A stretch of DNA of 9,018 nt from Actinomycetota bacterium (GCA_009699025.1 WLOZ01000053.1:1-9018), one strand, 5' to 3'. Numbered from the stretch's first letter, positions 1-6,574 are shown. Numbers and translations are program-made. The notes: generated from the letters alone by a model not told the origin.

Positions 1-91
1 CGGCGGGCAGCATGCCACCGGCCAGCGCGGAGTCAGCCGCCGACGCCACCCGCGACCGGGTGACCTCCTGCGGCTCGTGACCCTCAGGCAC
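1..91 (-). CDS. Possible start of a further operon gene (partial, unrecognised)
   Basis: A GTG codon at 91-89, 8 bases inside the end of the Rieske oxygenase gene, opens a minus-strand frame that stays open to the window edge. It gives 30 codons, beginning MPEGHEPQEVTRSRV and ending SALAGGMLPA. Most codons end in G or C, as in the neighbouring genes, and an AAGG lies 9 bases upstream of the GTG. An overlapping start would imply translational coupling to the Rieske gene. The visible piece is too short to assign to a family. An alternative is the end of a plus-strand gene: frame 3 is open from base 3 to a TGA at 78-80 and has equally GC-rich third positions. I favour the minus-strand reading only because it continues the operon direction. 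Confidence 0.38.
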   Translation of the reverse strand, partial: MPEGHEPQEVTRSRVASAADSALAGGMLPA

Positions 92-1337
92 CCGCCTCGG
101 CCTTCGCGACCGAGTCCCAGTACTCCAGGTGCAGCGTGATGAGCTCGTCAGCCTGGGGCGAGTAGCGCATCGAACCGCCCTCAATCCACGCCTTCGCGAA
201 CGTGCGCTCGGCTCCGAACTTGTCCTTCTCGCAGGGCAGGTTAATGATGTCGTGCTTCTCGCGCACGGTGCCGAGGGGATCCTCGCCCGCAGCCACCTTG
301 CGCATGTTCTCCTTGAACATCTTGCGCAGCAGCGCAACGCCGGCGTCGCTGCGCCCGAGGTGCTCCTGGGTGCGGTCGGTGATGGGGCCCTGCGACACCC
401 AGGCCATGACGTCCTGGCCCTCGACGTAGTCGGTGATGAAGCGCCCGTCGGCGTCCTTCCAGAGGTACTCGTACACCACGGGACGCTCGTTGACCGTGAG
501 CTGCTCGCCCGGGTTGTGCGTGGAGTAGAAGAGCTTCCAGGTGTGCGTCTCGTCGATGGGCACGCGGATCTGCATCTGGTCGATGTAGGCGCCGCCCACG
601 CGCATGTAGAACGGGAACACCAGTGGGTGGCCGATGGCCCAGTCGTCGTTGGCCTCGGAGTGTCCCTCGAGAACCCGGCGCTTGAGGATGCCCCACTCGA
701 TCTCGTCAAAGCCGGTCTTGATGTGCTTCTTCTGGAAGGCCTTGGGCGCCTCGAACCCGTGGGTCTCGCCCAGGAAGTTGAAGTAGTAGCCGTGCAGCCA
801 CTCGACGTGGTGCGGGTCGACGGAGTTCTCCATGATCTGCAGCCAATTGCACGGGATGGTGGTGTAGCCCACGTCGCGGATGCCGTCTTTCACGAACACA
901 TCGAAGCGCGGCAGTTCGGGCGCGGGGGCGGGGCCCACATAAACCCACACCAGACCGCCCATGACCTGCGCCTTGCCCGACTTCATCGTGACGCGGTCGC
1001 GGAAGTTCTGGTTGTCGGCCTCGGCGGGCTGCTCAACGCACCGACCATCGAAGTCGTACTTCCAGCCGTGGTACCCGCAGCGGATGCCGTCTTCATGCAC
1101 TACGCCGTAGGTCAGCGAGGCATTGCGGTGCGCGCACTTCTCAGAGATGATTCCGTACTTGCCGCTCGGGGTCTTGTAGAGCGTCCAGTTCTCGCTGAGC
1201 AGGCGCACAGTCTTCGACGGCAGCGTGTCGAAGTCCTGCTCAAAGGCGATGGGGTACCAATAGCGGCGTAGCAACTCGCCCATGGGCGTGCCGGGGCCGA
1301 TCTGGGTGAGTTCCTCGTTCTGCTCGACTGTCAGCAT
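84..1337 (-). CDS. Rieske [2Fe-2S] aromatic oxygenase, large (oxygenase) subunit
   Basis: This 417-residue protein is a ring-hydroxylating or O-demethylating oxygenase subunit of the phthalate-dioxygenase-like type. Such enzymes activate O2 at a mononuclear iron, using electrons passed through a Rieske cluster. The Rieske motif is seen as C68-x-H70, 16 residues, then C87-x2-H90, in CAHRNASLTYG and CGYHGWKYD. The mononuclear iron site is seen in ENSVDPHHVEWLH, with Asp174, His177 and His182 as likely bridge and ligand residues. Downstream, SQGPITDRTQEHLGRSD (315-331) is a signature I associate with the phthalate/phenoxybenzoate oxygenase group, and Asp309 is a candidate third iron ligand. The ATG at 1337 is supported by AAGGA 8 bases upstream. 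The length is complete for a single-component-type alpha subunit. No ferredoxin or reductase gene lies in the window. The gene is separated from the upstream operon by 183 bases carrying an operator-like repeat, so it may have its own promoter. The substrate cannot be read from sequence; the cluster suggests a phenolic or phosphorylated aromatic. Confidence 0.93.
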   Translation of the reverse strand: MLTVEQNEELTQIGPGTPMGELLRRYWYPIAFEQDFDTLPSKTVRLLSENWTLYKTPSGKYGIISEKCAHRNASLTYGVVHEDGIRCGYHGWKYDFDGRCVEQPAEADNQNFRDRVTMKSGKAQVMGGLVWVYVGPAPAPELPRFDVFVKDGIRDVGYTTIPCNWLQIMENSVDPHHVEWLHGYYFNFLGETHGFEAPKAFQKKHIKTGFDEIEWGILKRRVLEGHSEANDDWAIGHPLVFPFYMRVGGAYIDQMQIRVPIDETHTWKLFYSTHNPGEQLTVNERPVVYEYLWKDADGRFITDYVEGQDVMAWVSQGPITDRTQEHLGRSDAGVALLRKMFKENMRKVAAGEDPLGTVREKHDIINLPCEKDKFGAERTFAKAWIEGGSMRYSPQADELITLHLEYWDSVAKAEAGA

Positions 1338-1441
1338 CTCGTTCTTCCTTCTTCAGGAGGTTCGTGCGAGGGGTGAGCCGCCGGTTCGTGGTGCAGGTGA
1401 TCGTGATGTGGTGCGTCGTTTGCAGATCTTCATTGTGACGT

Positions 1442-1465
1442 ATCGCTGGGCAACTCCCCAGCGAT
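1442..1465. repeat. Inverted repeat, 9-bp arms and 6-base loop
   Basis: ATCGCTGGG (1442-1450) and CCCAGCGAT (1457-1465) are exact reverse complements around CAACTC. In minus-strand RNA this would form a compact hairpin directly after the larger one at 1464-1506. There is no T-run on either side, so it is not a classical intrinsic terminator. It overlaps the only -35-like hexamer I see for the Rieske gene. It could be a processing or attenuation hairpin, or part of a protein-binding site. Confidence 0.7.
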
Positions 1466-1506
1466 GTCCCGGGTGGCGTACCAGAGTGTCCCGCCACCCG
1501 GGACAT
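1464..1506. promoter_or_regulatory. Composite operator with 15-bp inverted repeat (second copy of the TGTSCCG operator)
   Basis: The arms 1464-1478 and 1492-1506 are perfect 15-bp reverse complements around a 13-base loop. Within them are TGTCCCG at 1465-1471, a second TGTCCCG at 1487-1493 and CGGGACA at 1499-1505. The inner pair forms TGTCCCG-N5-CGGGACA, and the outer TGTCCCG is a direct repeat 22 bases away. The same three half-sites in the same order occur at 7549-7587 in the divergent promoter region, so this is most likely a protein-binding site, probably for the IclR-type regulator. It begins 15 bases past the stop of the upstream gene, so as RNA it could also act as a partial terminator. 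I prefer the operator reading because of the second copy. Confidence 0.68.
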
Positions 1507-1520
1507 GCGGAGCGCTGGTG

Positions 1521-3332
1521 CTAGTCGAGAATCGTGACCGTTCCGGCCGAACCGTCGACCCGGATGCGCATCCCCGTCTTAATCAGCGTGGTTGCGAAGC
1601 CGGTGCCGGTCACCGCGGGTAGACCGTACTCGCGACACACGATGGCGGCGTGGCTCATCATGCCGCCGGTGTCGGTGACCGTGGCCAGAATCTTGCCGAA
1701 GATCGGCGCCCAGCTCGGGGCGGTCAGCGGGGCGACGAGAATTTCGCCCTCCTGTACCTCACCAATCTGGTCGGGGCCGAAGATCACGCGTGCAGGACCC
1801 TCGGCAACGCCGCCCGAGGCCATCATGCCCTTGAGCGTGCCGTCCTCGGACTCGCCGCCGCCGAGCCAGTTGGCGATCGAGTCGGAGGTGATGCCCCACA
1901 GCATGATCGTGAAGGGCTCGGTGACGACCTCGGGCGGGGTGCCCAGGGCCGGCGACGGCTTCCACGCGTTGAGCGCAGCCAGAATGCGCTTGCGCTCGGC
2001 CACGATCGGGGGCCAGTACGAGGGGCCGCGGGCCGGGGCCGGCGCCGCCCACGAGTGGTAGAGGTCGAAGAGCGCGTCGGGGATCTCGTGACGCTTGAGC
2101 ATGAAGATGTCCTCAGCCTCGGCGAGGAAGCCCTCCTTGGCGAACACCGCACCCAGCGACTTCATCTTGCGCCAGATCACCGAGTGGCTCCAGTGCTCGA
2201 CGTAGAAGTTGTGGTTCTCCACGTACGGGAACACCACGCGGGCGAGGCCGAGCTTGCCGGCGAAGGCCTCGCGGTCTTCATCGCTGCCCAGCAGCGCCGT
2301 GTACTCGTTCACGATGCGGTCGCGCTCAGCAGTGATGGCCTCGGTCGGGCGCGAGATGTCAGTGCCGCCCTGGAGGTTCTTGATGTAGCTGCCGATGAAG
2401 TCGAAGGGAATCTCGACATTCTCGATCCAGATCTTGTCCTGGCTCGAGAAGCCAGAACCGGTGGAGAAGTTGAACCACGGCTCGGCCGACTGCTGGAAGC
2501 TCGAGATCCACGCCTCGCCCGCAGACCCGGTGGCCCGGAGCGCCGCGCAGGTGCCCTCGACATCGCCCACCTTGAAGGCGTCGGTGATGCCGGTGTCGAC
2601 CGCCATGCGCGCCAGTCTCTTGAGCTCCTCGTCGGGGCGGAACAGGTCGACCTCGACGCCCGCCACCATCTTGGCAATCGCGAGGTCGGAGATTCCGGGG
2701 AAGGCCTGCTTGCAGAACCCGAAGAAGTCGAGGTAGGCGGCGTAACCCAGGTTGAGGAACTCGAAGTGGTACTGCCACAGGGTGCTCGCGCAGTTGAGCA
2801 ACTTCAGGTAGTTGGCCTGAATCTTGCCGCCTGATCCGGTACCGCTACCCGAGGTGACAACCTCGAGGTCCTCGATGTCGGGCAGCGAGTCGAATTCGAG
2901 GGACTCCATTTCCTTGACCAGGTCGCGAATCTTGACCAGCCAGTTGTCGTAGAGGTCGTTCCAGTTCATGAAGTAGTGGCCCGCGCGCTGCATGAAGTGC
3001 TCGGCGCGCATGGGGATGTCGGCCTCGGGGGCAGGCACCGGCGAGAGGTAGCAGTACCCATTCACGATGCGGTAGTCGATGCCGTTAGCCGGCGGCACCA
3101 GCAGGTGCCGGGTGTTGTACTGCGAGAGCCCGAGAATCGCGAGCTCCATGAGTCCGGCATCCCACGGCAGCAGGGCCTTGGGCCAGTGCACGCCGTCTTG
3201 GAACCAGAACATCGAGTCTTCGTAGTCCTTGCGCTCGGGGCTGAAGGTGCCCGAGTACGAGTACAGCTCCTGCCAGCCTTCGGCGCCGGCCGGAGTCTCG
3301 ATCTCCGACGGACGAGGGAATCCCTGTGCCAT
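1521..3332 (-). CDS. PEP-synthase-like phosphohistidine (swivel) subunit of a two-part aromatic/alcohol kinase
   Basis: This is a 603-residue protein. Its C-terminal part, about residues 500-600, is the mobile phosphohistidine domain of PEP-utilising enzymes: KGMMASGGVAEGPARVI followed by TDTGGMMSHAAIVCREYG. His561 is the expected phosphate carrier. The protein ends right after this domain, so the PEP/pyruvate-binding barrel of PEP synthase and PPDK is absent. The first ~490 residues are not a domain I can name and probably form the acceptor-binding part, as the middle domain does in rifampin phosphotransferase. PpsA of Thauera phenylphosphate synthase (about 70 kDa) has the same size class and make-up, as I recall it. 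The ATP-grasp partner is the gene just upstream (stop at 3424, gap 91 bases). The start is supported by AAGGAG 5 bases before the ATG. Inferred role: accept phosphate from the ATP-grasp subunit on His561 and pass it to a phenolic or alcohol hydroxyl. The acceptor is unknown. Confidence 0.85.
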   Translation of the reverse strand: MAQGFPRPSEIETPAGAEGWQELYSYSGTFSPERKDYEDSMFWFQDGVHWPKALLPWDAGLMELAILGLSQYNTRHLLVPPANGIDYRIVNGYCYLSPVPAPEADIPMRAEHFMQRAGHYFMNWNDLYDNWLVKIRDLVKEMESLEFDSLPDIEDLEVVTSGSGTGSGGKIQANYLKLLNCASTLWQYHFEFLNLGYAAYLDFFGFCKQAFPGISDLAIAKMVAGVEVDLFRPDEELKRLARMAVDTGITDAFKVGDVEGTCAALRATGSAGEAWISSFQQSAEPWFNFSTGSGFSSQDKIWIENVEIPFDFIGSYIKNLQGGTDISRPTEAITAERDRIVNEYTALLGSDEDREAFAGKLGLARVVFPYVENHNFYVEHWSHSVIWRKMKSLGAVFAKEGFLAEAEDIFMLKRHEIPDALFDLYHSWAAPAPARGPSYWPPIVAERKRILAALNAWKPSPALGTPPEVVTEPFTIMLWGITSDSIANWLGGGESEDGTLKGMMASGGVAEGPARVIFGPDQIGEVQEGEILVAPLTAPSWAPIFGKILATVTDTGGMMSHAAIVCREYGLPAVTGTGFATTLIKTGMRIRVDGSAGTVTILD

Positions 3333-3423
3333 GTTCTCTCCTTCATCAGACCCTGTCGGGTCTCCCAGTGGCGGTCGACCGCGGGGGCGGCGACCGGTTC
3401 AGCGAGTCGGTGACCAGGGATTC
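3333..3423. repeat. 91-base spacer with 12-bp palindrome and small hairpin
   Basis: The gap between the two kinase-subunit genes contains a perfect palindrome, GCGGTCGACCGC, at 3371-3382, and a 5-bp stem with 4-base loop, GACCC-TGTC-GGGTC, at 3349-3362. The latter lies just upstream of the ribosome binding site of the downstream gene. There is no T-run and no TGTSCCG operator half-site. Apart from these structures and the AAGGAG at 3343-3338 I see nothing in it. It could tune expression of the swivel subunit relative to the ATP-grasp subunit. Confidence 0.4.
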
Positions 3424-4518
3424 CTAGTCGCCCTTGGTGTACAGCGGTGACATCAGCGTCGACACGATGCTCGACATGAAATCTCCATTTGCCTGCCCCG
3501 GCGCCGTCACCGTCGTCGGGCCCTTCTTGCTCCAGACCGTCTCGGGCCTGGACTGCAGGAGGATGACATTGTCACCGTCTGGCAGGTCTGCGTCGACGGC
3601 CCACTCAATGTCCTGGGGGCAGCCGTAGTGCTGCTCAGCCGTCTTGGCCAGCCGCGCGATGCCCTTGATTTCGGCATCGGTGAGGCTGGGGGTGGAGACT
3701 CGGTCGGCGGGGGTTTGCACCTTGCTGACCCGATCGTCATCCGTGAGCACGTACTCGTGTGTCTTAGCCGAAACGATCCGCTTGGTGATGTCGAACATCA
3801 CCTTGTCAATCAGAAAGTTGTCGGGCGTGACCTCGCCGGCGACCACCGCCTCACCGAAGCCCCACGACGAGTCAATCGCAATCTGCGACCGGTCGCCGTT
3901 GCGCGGGTCGAGGGTGAAAGCCACTCCGGCCGACCTCGGGTGCACCATCTTCTGCACCACCACGCACATTTCGACGCTGCGGTGCTCGTAGCCCATCTCC
4001 TCGCGGTAGCACGTGGCTCGGTCGGTAAACAGGCTCGCCCAGCACCGGCGCACCGCGTCGACAACGTCGTCGCCGCCCCGCACCCACAGGTACGTGTCGT
4101 GCTCACCCGCGAACGAGGCGTCGGGCGAATCCTCACTCGTGGCCGACGATCGCACCGCAACGGGCACGTCGTCGGCATTGCTGCGGCGGCACAGTTCGGC
4201 GTAGCCGTGGCGGATCTGTTCCTCAACCGAGGCAGGAATGGCCACGGCACGAATGGCGTCGCGAATCGCGCCGCAGCGCTGGCTCACCATCGTGGTGTCG
4301 CCCATGTCGAGGTCGCGCAGGTGGTGCGCAATCTCGGCGTCGATGTCACCGGCATCGTGCGCGAGCCGATAGGCCCGGGTGGTGACCGCGAACCCCGGGG
4401 GCACCGGCAGCCCGGCGTTGGTCATCTCGCCCAGGCTCGAGGCCTTGCCGCCCACCTCGTTCTTCAGCCCGGGCCAGTACGACTCGAACCACACCAGCAC
4501 ACTGTCGTCGGAGCTCAT
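3424..4518 (-). CDS. Stand-alone ATP-grasp (PPDK_N/PEP-synthase N-terminal) subunit of a phosphotransferase
   Basis: This 364-residue protein corresponds to the nucleotide-binding part of PEP synthase and pyruvate phosphate dikinase alone. The glycine/lysine start motif VGGKASSLGEM (22-32) is followed by NAGLPVPPGFAVTT (34-47). VRSSATSED (122-130), SFAGEHDTYL (135-144), VVVQKMV (186-192), SAGVAFTLDP (196-205), QDIEWAVD (302-309) and LLQSRPET (320-327) follow in family order. These support ATP binding and transfer of phosphate to a histidine on a swivel domain. No swivel domain is present here; it is encoded by the next gene downstream. The ATG at 4518 overlaps the stop of the phosphatase gene as ATGA and has GAGGAG 5 bases upstream. 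The frame stays open to 5094, but that extension runs through the phosphatase gene and lacks family similarity. By analogy it is the PpsB/CreI-type half of a phenol- or cresol-phosphorylating enzyme, giving AMP and phosphate as by-products. The acceptor is inferred, not visible. Confidence 0.9.
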   Translation of the reverse strand: MSSDDSVLVWFESYWPGLKNEVGGKASSLGEMTNAGLPVPPGFAVTTRAYRLAHDAGDIDAEIAHHLRDLDMGDTTMVSQRCGAIRDAIRAVAIPASVEEQIRHGYAELCRRSNADDVPVAVRSSATSEDSPDASFAGEHDTYLWVRGGDDVVDAVRRCWASLFTDRATCYREEMGYEHRSVEMCVVVQKMVHPRSAGVAFTLDPRNGDRSQIAIDSSWGFGEAVVAGEVTPDNFLIDKVMFDITKRIVSAKTHEYVLTDDDRVSKVQTPADRVSTPSLTDAEIKGIARLAKTAEQHYGCPQDIEWAVDADLPDGDNVILLQSRPETVWSKKGPTTVTAPGQANGDFMSSIVSTLMSPLYTKGD

Positions 4519-5639
4519 GCGTTCTCCTCGTCTCGCAGCGACGTCGGGAGCGCCCGGCCACTGAGTCCCTGCCACCAGTCTGGGAGCTCGCTGAGCTCGG
4601 GCACGTGAACCTCCTGCACCCGGTTGCGGTACGCGACGAACGCGGCGTGTCCACCCTCGAGTAGCCGCACGAGCACCTCCTCGGTGTTGTAGGGCTCGCC
4701 CGGATCGTATCCGTGCGACCACATGGCAAACACGCGAATCGGCCCAGAATGTGTCGCGCAGATGATGCGGGCCCCGGGGGCCGATGCAGCCACGTTCTGG
4801 AAGCCGGCCCAGAACCGACGCACCGTGGCCGAGGGTGGCTCGAAGTTGAGCATGGGAATCTGGGTCCAGAAGGTGATGGGATCGCCCCCGCCCTGCTGGG
4901 TGCGCCAGAACCGGTCGATCTCGACCAGCCACTGGGGGCGCTCGCCGAGCGCCACGCGCTCGTACTTCTCCATCTCCTTCTGGTACTGCCGGAACGCCGC
5001 CGTGACGTCGCAGAGACCCTCGGGCGTTTGCACCTGGAAGTTGCGGAACTCGGCCATCGGCGTGACCTCGGAGATGTCGGCCTCGCGGCCCCACATGATG
5101 AGGCCGTCGACGAGTCCCTTACGGATCTGCTCGGCGGTCTGCTTGGCACGGTTGGTGTCGGCGCACACGATGCGCACCTGCTCGCCGGGCTTGACGCCCT
5201 TGGAGATGTCGAACCCGCGCCGGTGCGACTGCCACGAGCCCATGGGCGTGAGCCCGGACTCGGTGGAGTAACCCTGAGTCTCACCGTGGCGGATGATGTG
5301 AATCTGGTTGACCACCGTGCGGTCCTGCGTGGACGACTCGGGCACGATCTCCTTCGACCGCACGCTGACCGCGGCAGCACGCGTAACGCCGAGGTTGGTG
5401 CCCTCCCACTCCGGAACCCGCTGCTCGAGCGCATTAGCGCCGCTCTGCCGGTCGCGGAATCGGCGCAGGTACAGCGGCCCACTGCCCTCGCGGTCGTCGA
5501 TGTTGTTGGCCTTGCCGCCGGCCGCCTCACGCTGCTGGTAGCGCTGGAGGTAGGCGGGGGCGTCGACACGCTCGGTGCGCGGCAGGCTGATGGAAGCGCT
5601 CGCCGCATCCGGGCCGCCGGGGGCCTGCATCGTGGTCAT
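4515..5639 (-). CDS. Histidine-phosphatase-superfamily protein with ~110-residue N-terminal extension
   Basis: This 374-residue protein has a histidine phosphatase (phosphoglycerate-mutase-like) core from about residue 111. IHIIRHGETQG (113-123) supplies the nucleophile His118 and Arg117. CADTNRAKQTAEQI (159-172) is the usual R-A-x-QTA motif. ATHSGPIR (295-302) supplies the second catalytic His297. These residues fit hydrolysis of a phosphate monoester through a phosphohistidine. Residues 1-110 are not part of the fold. They are rich in Arg, Gln and Gly, have no signal peptide, and contain two similar short stretches, AYLQRYQQR (29-37) and LYLRRFRDR (56-64). The start at 5639 has GGAGAG 9 bases upstream and leaves a 23-base gap to the dioxygenase gene. 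The stop overlaps the ATP-grasp gene's start. Its place between the ring-cleavage enzymes and the kinase subunits suggests it removes a phosphate installed by that kinase, as CreD does in p-cresol catabolism. That role is inference. It could instead be a regulatory or structural subunit. Confidence 0.86.
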   Translation of the reverse strand: MTTMQAPGGPDAASASISLPRTERVDAPAYLQRYQQREAAGGKANNIDDREGSGPLYLRRFRDRQSGANALEQRVPEWEGTNLGVTRAAAVSVRSKEIVPESSTQDRTVVNQIHIIRHGETQGYSTESGLTPMGSWQSHRRGFDISKGVKPGEQVRIVCADTNRAKQTAEQIRKGLVDGLIMWGREADISEVTPMAEFRNFQVQTPEGLCDVTAAFRQYQKEMEKYERVALGERPQWLVEIDRFWRTQQGGGDPITFWTQIPMLNFEPPSATVRRFWAGFQNVAASAPGARIICATHSGPIRVFAMWSHGYDPGEPYNTEEVLVRLLEGGHAAFVAYRNRVQEVHVPELSELPDWWQGLSGRALPTSLRDEENA

Positions 5640-5662
5640 ATCAGGGGACTCTCCGCTCGGGG

Positions 5663-6574
5663 TCACGTGTGCACCGTGAGGAACTGCTGGTCGACCACGC
5701 CGTCGTAGGCGAATAGTGCACGCCCCATCTCGGCCTCGGTCCAGGTAATCGGCTCGGTGTCGGGATCGGTGTAATAGCCACCGGTGAACACCTCGTTGCG
5801 GTTGCCCGCCGGGTCGAAGAAGTACATGCAGTAGCCGCGCGTTGCCCCGTGGCGCGTGGGGTTCTTCTCGATCGTCACGCCGTGGTAGGCGCACACGTCG
5901 GCGGCGTCGCGCAGGTCGTTCCAGTCGTCAACCCAGAAGGCCACGTGGTGGAAGCCGCCGTTGGGCCCGGTGATCAGCGCAATATCGTGCGACGAGTGGC
6001 TCACCTCAAGCCAGGTAGCGATTTGGTAGCCGTCGTCGCCCACCACCTGCTCGGTGAGGTGGAAGCCGAGCACGTCCTGCAGGAATCTGGTGTTGAGCGC
6101 GACGTCCTCGACCGTGAGGAAGATGTGGTCGATGCGCGGTGGCGCGATGCCTACGAGCCCCATTGGCTTGGGGGGCGGGTTCAGCAGCGGTAGCAGGTTG
6201 CCGATCTGCTGCATGCCGTACACGAGTTCCATCTCGTGCCCGCCCGGGATGCGAAAGCGGATCGCCTCACCGTGCCCCGGCCCCCACTCGCCCGTGGTGT
6301 AGCGGCGCACCTCGATGCCCTCGGCCTCAACCCTGGCCTGGTAGCGGTCGAGGTCGCCGGGCTCATCGACCTTGAAGCCGAAGTGCTCGAGGCCGTACGT
6401 GGGCGCGAAGCTCAGCACGATGCTGTGGTGCTGGTGCTCATCCCAGCACTTGAGGAAAACTCGCTCGGGCTCGCGCGCAGTTTCATACAGCCCGAGCACC
6501 TCGGTGTAGTAGGCCGTGGCGAGCTCGAGGTCGGGCACCCTGATCTCCGCGTGACTCAGTCGCATGATGCTCAT
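5663..6574 (-). CDS. Extradiol ring-cleavage dioxygenase, catechol 2,3-dioxygenase type (copy 2)
   Basis: This 303-residue, two-domain vicinal-oxygen-chelate (type I extradiol) protein has the length of catechol 2,3-dioxygenases of the XylE type. These cleave a catechol next to its hydroxyls to a yellow semialdehyde using Fe(II) and O2. The C-terminal domain carries the metal ligands: His150 in RIDHIFL, His209/His210 in GFHHVAFW and Glu261 in GNRNEVFTGG. The expected second-shell residues are also present: His196 in SHSSHDIAL, His242 in PTRHGATRG and Tyr251 in MYFFDP. The enzyme therefore looks active. The ATG at 6574 overlaps the stop of the upstream paralogue as TGATG, with GAGGG 10 bases upstream; an internal ATG at 6565 is possible. 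It is the second of a tandem pair; by eye about half the residues match the first copy, most strongly in the C-terminal domain. Substrate preference cannot be read from sequence. Confidence 0.94.
   Translation of the reverse strand: MSIMRLSHAEIRVPDLELATAYYTEVLGLYETAREPERVFLKCWDEHQHHSIVLSFAPTYGLEHFGFKVDEPGDLDRYQARVEAEGIEVRRYTTGEWGPGHGEAIRFRIPGGHEMELVYGMQQIGNLLPLLNPPPKPMGLVGIAPPRIDHIFLTVEDVALNTRFLQDVLGFHLTEQVVGDDGYQIATWLEVSHSSHDIALITGPNGGFHHVAFWVDDWNDLRDAADVCAYHGVTIEKNPTRHGATRGYCMYFFDPAGNRNEVFTGGYYTDPDTEPITWTEAEMGRALFAYDGVVDQQFLTVHT

Larger units (their letters stand above)
1338..1520. promoter_or_regulatory. Intergenic regulatory region upstream of the Rieske gene
   Basis: These 183 bases separate the swivel-domain gene from the Rieske gene. 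They hold two adjacent inverted repeats (1442-1465 and 1464-1506) and no plausible gene. On the minus strand a TTGCCC at 1453-1448 could be a -35 element. The -10 candidates at the right distance (GAAGAT at 1431-1426 or AAGATC at 1430-1425) are weak, so I do not place a promoter firmly. A separate Rieske promoter is an inference from the operator copy and the size of the gap, which is far larger than the other gaps in the cluster. The ribosome binding site is AAGGA at 1350-1346. Confidence 0.6.

Noticed and set aside
658..665. TGTCCC-like operator half-site inside the Rieske gene
   Set aside because: It is a single half-site within coding sequence, without the partner CGGGACA at 5 bases spacing.
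129..1271. Long open frame on the plus strand opposite the Rieske gene
   Set aside because: It is antisense to a gene with clear Rieske and iron-site motifs. Its translation has no recognisable domain and is typical of a high-GC shadow frame.
1442..1506. Classical intrinsic terminator
   Set aside because: The stems are strong but neither strand has a T-run after them, and the larger repeat is explained better by the matching operator copy at 7549-7587.
1650..2834. Long plus-strand open frame opposite the swivel-domain gene
   Set aside because: The minus strand has the conserved phosphohistidine motif and a good ribosome binding site. The plus frame has neither motif nor site and is rich in Arg/Ala/Gly as expected of a shadow.
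3333..3426. Stop-codon read-through of the ATP-grasp gene
   Set aside because: The frame stays open for about 25 codons after TAG, but the added residues are a Pro/Arg/Ser/Thr-rich run with no domain, and the family normally ends soon after the LLQSRPET motif.
3628..4608. Plus-strand open frame opposite the ATP-grasp gene
   Set aside because: The minus frame has all ATP-grasp motifs in order. The plus product is a compositionally biased shadow crossing a gene boundary.
4519..5094. N-terminal extension of the ATP-grasp protein in its open frame
   Set aside because: The region is the coding sequence of the phosphatase in another frame. The family starts near the GGK motif, and the ATG at 4518 has a GAGGAG 5 bases upstream.
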